Source of the DNA: an uncultured Acidobacteriota bacterium
GTDB lineage: Bacteria; Acidobacteriota; Vicinamibacteria; Fen-336
Reading direction: 5' to 3'
DNA length: 45,029 bases
Assembly: GCA_902826455.1 (NCBI GenBank)
Contig: CADEEV010000017.1
Coordinates: 1 to 45,029 of the forward strand
How positions within the stretch are numbered: the stretch's first letter is position 1; each line of letters begins with the position of its first letter. Below the pieces are notes generated by a model. That model searched no databases, was not told the DNA's origin, and saw nothing but the letters and a program-made list of their open reading frames with translations. The translations under genes and the position numbers were made by a program. This document shows, piece by piece, positions 17,220 through 22,821 of the stretch.

Positions 17220-18574
17220 CCGCCGACGTACCCGAGGGCCTTCAGCTCCTCGAGATCCTCGGGGGCCGCCGCGGGAGCCTCGGGCGCCGCGGCAGGGGCC
17301 CCGCGCTCGGCCCGAAAGCGCGCCAGCGCCTGCGTCAGGCGCGCGGCGGCGGCCGGCTCGGCAGCGAACCGGTTGTCGACCTCCCGCGCGTCGCGCGAGA
17401 GGTCGTAGAGCTCGTGCTGGCCGTCGCTCGACTCGATCAGCTTGGCGGGCCATTCGAAGAACGCCGTGCGCACGCGGTCGAAGCGTGGCCCCCAGATCGG
17501 GTGCCAGAGGTCCTTGGGCCGGGCGTAGTACTCCTCCGCGAGCACCGGGTGGTTGCCGATTGCGAGCGGGAACTGCTCCGGCCAGTTCCCGAGCTTCGGC
17601 AGGTGATCGAGGACGAGCCGCGGCACGTCGACCGACGAGGCGACGGTGTCCACAACGCGACCCACCCGCTGGCCGGGGCTGCGCACGATCAGCGGCACCG
17701 CGAGCACTTCCTGGTAGACGTCCTTCGAGTGCTCCGCGAGGCGATGCTCGCCGAAGAACTCGCCGTGATCGGAGGTGATCACGACGATCGTGTCGTCCTC
17801 GTGACCCGCGGCTGTGAGAGCGGCGAGCAGGTTGCCGACCTCTTCGTCGAGGTTCGCGATAGCGGTGTCGTACTGGTCCACGAGATCGCGGACGAGCGCG
17901 GCCGGCGCGTCGGCCTTGCCCGGCAGGACGGCGTCGTAGAGGCGTGGAATCAGGTTCGGGTCCTGGCTCGGCGGCCGCTCGAGCAGGCCCGGACGCGGGC
18001 GCGTGTCGTAGGGCCGGTGGGCTTCCATGTAGTTGAGGAAGAGGAAGAAAGGTTGCTTGCGGGGCTTGCGGACGAACGCCATCGCCGCGGCGTTCAGCTC
18101 GCGCGCCGGCAGGCGCCGCGTCTGATAGATCTCGAAGCCCTGGTTGACGCCGCAGCGGCGCGAGAGGAAGCCCGTGTTGGCGACGAAGGCCGCGGTGGCG
18201 TAGCCGCGCTCGTCGAGGACCTCGGCGAGGGTCACGCGCTCGGGCGGGAGCGCCGCGAGGCTGCGGGCCGGGTCCTTGGAGCGCAGGCCGTGGGCGCCGT
18301 GCTCGAAGGAGTAGCGGCCGGTGAAGAGCGACGCGTGGGTGGGCAGGGTCCACGGCGCGCTCGAGAACGAGCGCCGGTACAGCGTCGCCGTGCGCGCGAA
18401 GGCGTCGAGGTTCGGGGAGGTCGCGCGGCCATACCCGTAGCAGCCGAGGTGGTCGGCGCGCACCGTGTCGAGGGACAGGAGCACCACGTTCAACCGCTCC
18501 GGAGCCCGCGGCGCACACGCCGCTCCCGCTGCGACGGCGACACCGGAGACGAGCAGGAGGACGAGGCGCCGCAT
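17216..18574 (-). CDS. Alkaline-phosphatase-superfamily 'sulfatase' lipoprotein, Thr at nucleophile position
   Basis: A 452-residue protein with a lipoprotein-like signal: hydrophobic residues 4-17 and a G-A-A-C lipobox with Cys20. Metal ligands lie in S-L-D-T-V-R-A-D-H (34-42) and T-S-D-H-G-E-F-F-G-E-H. The active-site block W75-T76-L-P-T-H-A-S-L-F-T-G-R-Y resembles sulfatases, but Thr76 replaces the Cys/Ser that would become formylglycine and the motif Arg is His. It ends E-L-K-A-L-G-Y-V-G-G like its partner at 14860. ATG 18574 is preceded by a reverse-strand CATAAT 10 bases upstream. Likely a periplasmic or outer-membrane hydrolase or transferase acting on the locus glycan. Confidence 0.86.
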   Translation of the reverse strand: MRRLVLLLVSGVAVAAGAACAPRAPERLNVVLLSLDTVRADHLGCYGYGRATSPNLDAFARTATLYRRSFSSAPWTLPTHASLFTGRYSFEHGAHGLRSKDPARSLAALPPERVTLAEVLDERGYATAAFVANTGFLSRRCGVNQGFEIYQTRRLPARELNAAAMAFVRKPRKQPFFLFLNYMEAHRPYDTRPRPGLLERPPSQDPNLIPRLYDAVLPGKADAPAALVRDLVDQYDTAIANLDEEVGNLLAALTAAGHEDDTIVVITSDHGEFFGEHRLAEHSKDVYQEVLAVPLIVRSPGQRVGRVVDTVASSVDVPRLVLDHLPKLGNWPEQFPLAIGNHPVLAEEYYARPKDLWHPIWGPRFDRVRTAFFEWPAKLIESSDGQHELYDLSRDAREVDNRFAAEPAAAARLTQALARFRAERGAPAAAPEAPAAAPEDLEELKALGYVGG

Positions 18575-18584
18575 CGGGGCCGGT

Positions 18585-18590
18585 ATTATG
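18585..18590 (-). promoter_or_regulatory. -10 element of the sulfatase-like operon
   Basis: Read on the minus strand the hexamer is CATAAT, 10 bases before ATG 18574, giving a 5' leader of only a few bases. No clear -35 box is visible. It forms a divergent pair with the plus-strand TACAAT at 18611. Confidence 0.4.
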
Positions 18591-18610
18591 CCAGCCGCGA
18601 AGGGCACGGT

Positions 18611-18616
18611 TACAAT
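18611..18616 (+). promoter_or_regulatory. -10 element of a probable leaderless transcript starting at GTG 18623
   Basis: TACAAT followed by exactly 6 bases and then the GTG start codon, which places the expected transcription start on the start codon. No Shine-Dalgarno sequence is present between the hexamer and the start. No good -35 box is visible. Confidence 0.5.
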
Positions 18617-18622
18617 GCGCGG

Positions 18623-19207
18623 GTGTCCGACGAACGGGAACGCGTCGCGGAGGAGCTGCGACGCATCCGCGACGAGGTGCGCGAGCGGTCCTGGCTCGCC
18701 GACCCGCCCGCCGTCCCGGCGTCGCGCGCGGTGAGACCGCCCGAGCGCGTCCCGAGCGAGACGCCCGACGCCCCCCAGAACGCCCCCGCCGTGCCGGACC
18801 TCGGGCCCGTGAACCAGACTTGGAACGTGGCGGTCGTGGCGCCCGGCGGGGGTCTCGTCGGCCGCCTGCTGCGGCGGTTCCTGGCGCCGCTGTTCGACGC
18901 CCAGACCTCGTTCAACTCCCGCCAGGTGCAGCTCGACAACACGCTGTTCGAGTACCTCGACGCGCGCCTCGCGGCGACGCACCGCCACTACGACGGCGTG
19001 CTCGGCATCCATGGCCGCCACATGGCGGAGATCGACGAGCGGCACCTGATCCTCCAGGAGGAGCTCGTCGCCCACGTCCACGACCTCGTGAAGCGCATCG
19101 ACCTCGTGCTGGGCGAGTCCGAGAAGGGGCGCCTGTCCCTGGAGTTCGCGCTGCGCGACGTGCGCACCCGCCTGGCCCGACTCGAAGAACGCCTGCAGCA
19201 GGGATGA
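18623..19207 (+). CDS. Coiled-coil protein of unknown function in glycan locus
   Basis: A 194-residue protein with no family I can name. Residues 1-25 are a charged helix, 26-65 a Pro-rich linker, 77-92 a short amphipathic hydrophobic helix (L-V-G-R-L-L-R-R-F-L-A-P-L-F), and 96-193 a continuous helical region rich in Leu, Glu and Arg, likely a coiled coil. The part around F-N-S-R-Q-V-Q-L-D-N resembles N-terminal segments fused to methyltransferases in other polysaccharide clusters. Here no catalytic domain follows. GTG 18623 is chosen because the frame's homology-like sequence starts there and TACAAT lies 6 bases upstream. Possibly a membrane-peripheral scaffold for the glycosyltransferases (inference). 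Confidence 0.75.
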   Translation: MSDERERVAEELRRIRDEVRERSWLADPPAVPASRAVRPPERVPSETPDAPQNAPAVPDLGPVNQTWNVAVVAPGGGLVGRLLRRFLAPLFDAQTSFNSRQVQLDNTLFEYLDARLAATHRHYDGVLGIHGRHMAEIDERHLILQEELVAHVHDLVKRIDLVLGESEKGRLSLEFALRDVRTRLARLEERLQQG

Positions 19208-20247
19208 AGACCGTCCTCGTCTGCGCGGTCCAGGCCCCGTTCATCGTGGGCGGGGCCGAGATCCTGGTGGGCGAGCTCTGCAAGAACCTGACGCGACGCG
19301 GCTTCAAGACCGACGTCGTCAACGTGCCCTTCAAGTGGTACCCGGTCTCGGAGCTGGTGCGTCAAGGACTCGCCTGGCGCCTGCTCGACGTGACCGAGTC
19401 CAACGGGACGCCCGTCGATCTCGTGATCCCCACCAAGTTCCCGAGCTACCTGGTGCGGCACCCGCGCAAGGTCGCGTGGCTCTTCCACCAGCACCGCGAG
19501 GTGTACGACCTCTACGGCACCGCCTACTGCTCGTTCACGGAGTCCCCCGACGACCAGCAGACGCGCGAGGCGATCCAGCGCATGGATACCACGGCCCTCT
19601 CCGAGTGCCGTCGCATCCACACCATCTCGCGCAACGTCGCCGATCGCCTCGGGCAGTGGAACGGTCTCGCCGGCAGCCCGCTCTATCCCCCGCCCCAGCA
19701 CCTCGGCCGCTACCGCAGCGACGGCTTCGGGGACTACCTCTTCTATGCGGGCCGCCTCGACCGGCTGAAGCGCCTCGAGCTCCCGATCGAGGCTCTCGCC
19801 CGGTCGGGCTCGCGGGCTCGCCTGAAGATCGCCGGCAGCGGCCCCGTCGAGGGCGAGCTGCGCCGGCAGATCGAGCGGCTCGGGCTGCAGGATCGCGTCG
19901 AGCTCCTGGGCTTCGTCTCGGACCAGGCCCTCGTCGACCTGTACGCGGGCTGCCGCGCGGCGTACTACGCGCCCCTCAACGAGGACTACGGCTACGTCAC
20001 GGTCGAAGCGTTCCTCTCCACGAAGCCGGTCCTCACGACCACCGACGCCGGCGGCCCCCTCGAGTTCGTGAGCGACGGCGAGAGCGGCATCGTGACGGCG
20101 CCCCACGCCGATGCCATCGCGGCAGGCATCGATCGGCTGTTCGCGTTGCCCGAGAGCCGGCTGCGCGAGCTGGGCGAGGCCGGGCGCGCGCGCGTCCAGG
20201 ACATCACGTGGGACCACGTCATCGACGCCCTCACGGAGGGCTTGTGA
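19204..20247 (+). CDS. GT4-family glycosyltransferase, paralogue of the 16167 gene
   Basis: A 347-residue GT-B glycosyltransferase beginning M-K-T-V-L-V-C-A-V-Q-A-P-F with the glycine loop V-G-G-A-E. Shared blocks with the 16167 protein include P-R-K-V-A-W-L-F-H, E-D-Y-G-Y-V-T-V-E-A-F (E-x7-E) and D-A-G-G-P-L-E-F-V. ATG 19204 overlaps the coiled-coil gene stop (ATGA). The two paralogues lie on opposite sides of the divergent promoter at 18.6 kb. Substrates are unknown. Confidence 0.9.
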   Translation: MKTVLVCAVQAPFIVGGAEILVGELCKNLTRRGFKTDVVNVPFKWYPVSELVRQGLAWRLLDVTESNGTPVDLVIPTKFPSYLVRHPRKVAWLFHQHREVYDLYGTAYCSFTESPDDQQTREAIQRMDTTALSECRRIHTISRNVADRLGQWNGLAGSPLYPPPQHLGRYRSDGFGDYLFYAGRLDRLKRLELPIEALARSGSRARLKIAGSGPVEGELRRQIERLGLQDRVELLGFVSDQALVDLYAGCRAAYYAPLNEDYGYVTVEAFLSTKPVLTTTDAGGPLEFVSDGESGIVTAPHADAIAAGIDRLFALPESRLRELGEAGRARVQDITWDHVIDALTEGL

Positions 20248-21539
20248 CGCTCCGGCTCGACGTGTGGTCGCCCTGGCCTCCGTCGCCGTCGGGCGTCGCG
20301 GACTACGCGGCCGAGCAGTCGGCCGCCCTCGAAGCCCACGTCCAGGTCGCGCGCGTGACGGCGGAGGCCGGTGTCCCCCGCGCGAGCGATCTCGATCTCT
20401 ACCACGTGGGCAACTCCCCCGCCCATGGCTTCGTCTATCGCGCGGCCCTCGAGCGCAGCGGGGTCGTGCTGCTCCACGACTGGAGCCTCCACCACCTCGT
20501 GCTGTCGGAGACCGTGGAACGCGGGGACACCGCGGCGTACCTGCGCGAGATGCGGCGTGCGTACGGAGAGGCCGGGACGTTCGTCGGCCGGCAGGTGGCG
20601 CGCGCCCTCGGCGGCGATCTCCTACCGGCGCTCTATCCCTTGAACGACCGCCTGCTCCACGCGAGCCTCGGCGTCGTGACGCTGACGGGGGCCGTGGCCC
20701 GGCGCGTGGCTCTGGCTCTGCCGGGCCGGCCGGTCCTGGCGCTGCCTCATCATCTGTCGCTGCCCCTCGATCCTCCGCCCTCGCGCGCTGACGCACGACG
20801 CGCCCTGGGCCTGCCCGAGGATGCGCTCCTCGTCACGGCGCCGGGCCTCGCGACCGCCGCCAAGCAGCTCGACGTCGCGGTCGCGGTGGTCACGCGGCTG
20901 CGGGCGCTCCATCCGGGCCTGCGGCTGGTGGTGGCCGGCGGCGTCGATCCGCAGCTGCCTCTCGACGCCTGGGCTCGCTCGGCCGGCCTCGGCGACGGGC
21001 TGCTGGTCGCGGGCCGGCTGAGCCTCGAGGACTTCGAGCGCCACCTGGCGGCCGCCGACGTGGTGCTGGCCCTGCGCTTCCCCAGCCACGGCGAGATGTC
21101 GGGGGCGCTCGTGCGCGCTCTCGGGGTAGGCCGGCCCGTCGTCGTCAGCGCCGGAACCCCGGCCGCCGAGGAGTTTCCGGAAGGCATCGTGGTGCCGATC
21201 GACCCGGGCCGGGATGCGGCCGCCGGGCTCGAGGCGGCGCTCGCCCGACTGCTCCAGGACGCGCCGCTCCGCGAGAGCCTCGGGCGTCTGGCGCGCGAGC
21301 ACGTGGTGGCCCGCCACGGCCTGCCCGGCACGGTCGCGACGCTCGCGGCGTTCCTCGAGGACGTCGCGGCCCGGCGGGAGGCCCTGGCCCGGAGCGTGGC
21401 GCGGGAGCAGCCCGCCGACGGCAGCCTGCGACGCTACCTTCTCGACGAGGTGCGCTGGTCCGCCCACGATCTCGGGATCCCCGAGAGCGCCCTGGGACTG
21501 GACGCGCTCCTCGCGCCGCTCACGGGAGAGCGCTCGTGA
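20244..21539 (+). CDS. GT4-like glycosyltransferase with divergent donor motif
   Basis: A 431-residue GT-B protein. It begins L-D-V-W-S-P-W-P-P-S-P-S-G-V-A-D-Y, a start typical of GT4 enzymes in O-antigen-like loci, and has L-R-L-V-V-A-G-G in the C-terminal domain. The donor-site block reads F-P-S-H-G-E-M-S-G-A-L-V-R-A-L-G-V-G-R-P-V-V, without the usual second Glu of E-x7-E. A C-terminal helical tail of about 90 residues follows the GT fold. GTG 20244 lies in a GTGA overlap. It is probably a glycosyltransferase with an unusual site; reduced or altered activity is possible. Confidence 0.83.
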   Translation: MTLRLDVWSPWPPSPSGVADYAAEQSAALEAHVQVARVTAEAGVPRASDLDLYHVGNSPAHGFVYRAALERSGVVLLHDWSLHHLVLSETVERGDTAAYLREMRRAYGEAGTFVGRQVARALGGDLLPALYPLNDRLLHASLGVVTLTGAVARRVALALPGRPVLALPHHLSLPLDPPPSRADARRALGLPEDALLVTAPGLATAAKQLDVAVAVVTRLRALHPGLRLVVAGGVDPQLPLDAWARSAGLGDGLLVAGRLSLEDFERHLAAADVVLALRFPSHGEMSGALVRALGVGRPVVVSAGTPAAEEFPEGIVVPIDPGRDAAAGLEAALARLLQDAPLRESLGRLAREHVVARHGLPGTVATLAAFLEDVAARREALARSVAREQPADGSLRRYLLDEVRWSAHDLGIPESALGLDALLAPLTGERS

Positions 21540-22264
21540 GCCAGGCCACGCTGTCGGTGGTGATCCCCGCCTACAACGAAGGGCTGCGGCTGCCGCGCAC
21601 CCTGGCGCGCCTGCGCGAGTACTTCGGCGCGCGGGGACGCGCGGTCGAGATCGTGGTGGCGGACGACGGGTCGCGGGACGCGACGGCCGAGGCGGCCCGG
21701 GAGTCGGGCGGCCCCGGAACCGTGGTGCTCACGGGCGGCCCGAATCGCGGCAAGGGCCACGCCGTGCGGCGCGGCATGCTGGCGGCCCGGGGCGCGCTGC
21801 GGCTGATGACCGACGCCGATCTCTCGACGCCCATCGAGGAGCTCGAGACCCTCGAGGCGCGCCTCGCGCAAGGCTTCGACATCGTGATCGCGTCACGGGC
21901 GGTGGCCGGCGCCCGGATCGAGGTGCGCCAGCCGTTCTTCCGCGAGGCCGCCGGCCGCCTGTTCAACGGCATCGTCCGGCTCGTGGCCGTGCCGGGGATC
22001 GAGGACACCCAGTGCGGCTTCAAGCTGTTCACGGCTCCGGCCGCCGAGGCCTGCTTCACGCCCGCGCGGCTCGACGGCTTCTCCTTCGACGTGGAGGCGC
22101 TGTTCATCGCGCGCAAGCGCGGCCTGCGCATCGCGGAGGTGCCGGTGATCTGGCGCAACGACGTCGCGACGCGCGTCTCGGCCACGGGTGGCGCCGCCGC
22201 CTTCGCGGATCTCCTGCGCATCCGCGCCAACGACCTGCGGGGGCTCTACTCGGGCTCGTTGTAG
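21536..22264 (+). CDS. GT2 polyprenyl-phosphate glycosyltransferase-like (Alg5/DPM1-like)
   Basis: A 242-residue GT-A enzyme. Motifs are V-V-I-P-A-Y-N-E-G, V-V-A-D-D-G-S-R-D, M-T-D-A-D-L-S-T-P (metal-binding D-x-D) and D-T-Q-C-G-F-K-L-F, all typical of dolichyl/polyprenyl-phosphate glucosyl- or mannosyltransferases. Such enzymes load a sugar onto a C55-type lipid phosphate, which GT-C proteins then use; three GT-C-like proteins lie in this locus (pathway link inferred). It lacks C-terminal transmembrane helices. GTG 21536 is in a GTGA overlap. Its last 19 bases overlap the convergent SurA-like gene. Confidence 0.9.
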   Translation: MSQATLSVVIPAYNEGLRLPRTLARLREYFGARGRAVEIVVADDGSRDATAEAARESGGPGTVVLTGGPNRGKGHAVRRGMLAARGALRLMTDADLSTPIEELETLEARLAQGFDIVIASRAVAGARIEVRQPFFREAAGRLFNGIVRLVAVPGIEDTQCGFKLFTAPAAEACFTPARLDGFSFDVEALFIARKRGLRIAEVPVIWRNDVATRVSATGGAAAFADLLRIRANDLRGLYSGSL

Positions 22265-22821
22265 CGGATCCTGGCGGCGGAACGCAGCTCCTTCACCCAG
22301 GCCTCGATGCGCTCGCCCAGCTTCTGGTCCGTCAGCGCCGCGCGCAGGGCCGCCGCGCGCTCCTCGAAGGGCGCCGCGTCGGCGCGTCCCGCGCTCTCCC
22401 TCTCGTAGGCCTTCTGCACCTCGTCGTCCTCGACCCGGACCTGCGGGGCGAACCGGAAGCCGGCGTACTTCACGATCGTGGCCTCGCGCCGGGCGATGCG
22501 CTCGAGGCTCGCCGCCGGCAGGCTCTGGGCGAGGCTGCCGGCGCGCTCCTGGAGGCTCGCGAGGGCGCGCGTCGCTTCCTCGGCGCTGGGCGCCGCCTGG
22601 GGCAGCCGCGACGCCTCGCGGAACATGAGCTCCTCGTCGATCAGGGCTTCGAGGGCGGCCCGTGGGTCGAAGCCGCGCAGCTCCGCCATGACCTTCGCTT
22701 CGCTCGCGAGCAGCGGTTGGCCGTCCACGGCGGCCTGGATGCGCTCGACGACCTCGGCATCGGCGCGCGCGGAGCCGAGCAGCAGCGCTGCCATGGCGAG
22801 ACGCCGCAGGCTAGAACGCAT
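22246..22821 (-). CDS. SurA N-terminal-like periplasmic chaperone without PPIase domain
   Basis: A 191-residue secreted protein. Signal peptide about residues 1-21 (A-A-L-L-L-G-S-A-R-A). The mature start V-V-E-R-I-Q-A-A-V-D-G-Q-P-L-L-A-S-E matches the SurA N-terminal chaperone domain, followed by L-I-D-E-E-L-M-F-R-E-A and helices. SurA-type proteins normally add one or two parvulin domains; none is present, so this would be a chaperone-only form. It is last in the operon after the Omp85-like gene (11-base overlap), fitting a role in delivering outer-membrane proteins. The 3' end overlaps the convergent GT2 gene by 19 bases. Confidence 0.78.
   Translation of the reverse strand: MRSSLRRLAMAALLLGSARADAEVVERIQAAVDGQPLLASEAKVMAELRGFDPRAALEALIDEELMFREASRLPQAAPSAEEATRALASLQERAGSLAQSLPAASLERIARREATIVKYAGFRFAPQVRVEDDEVQKAYERESAGRADAAPFEERAAALRAALTDQKLGERIEAWVKELRSAARIRYNEPE

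Noticed and set aside
14860-18574. Formylglycine-dependent arylsulfatase assignment
   Set aside because: C/S-x-P-x-R is absent in both proteins; Thr occupies the nucleophile position.
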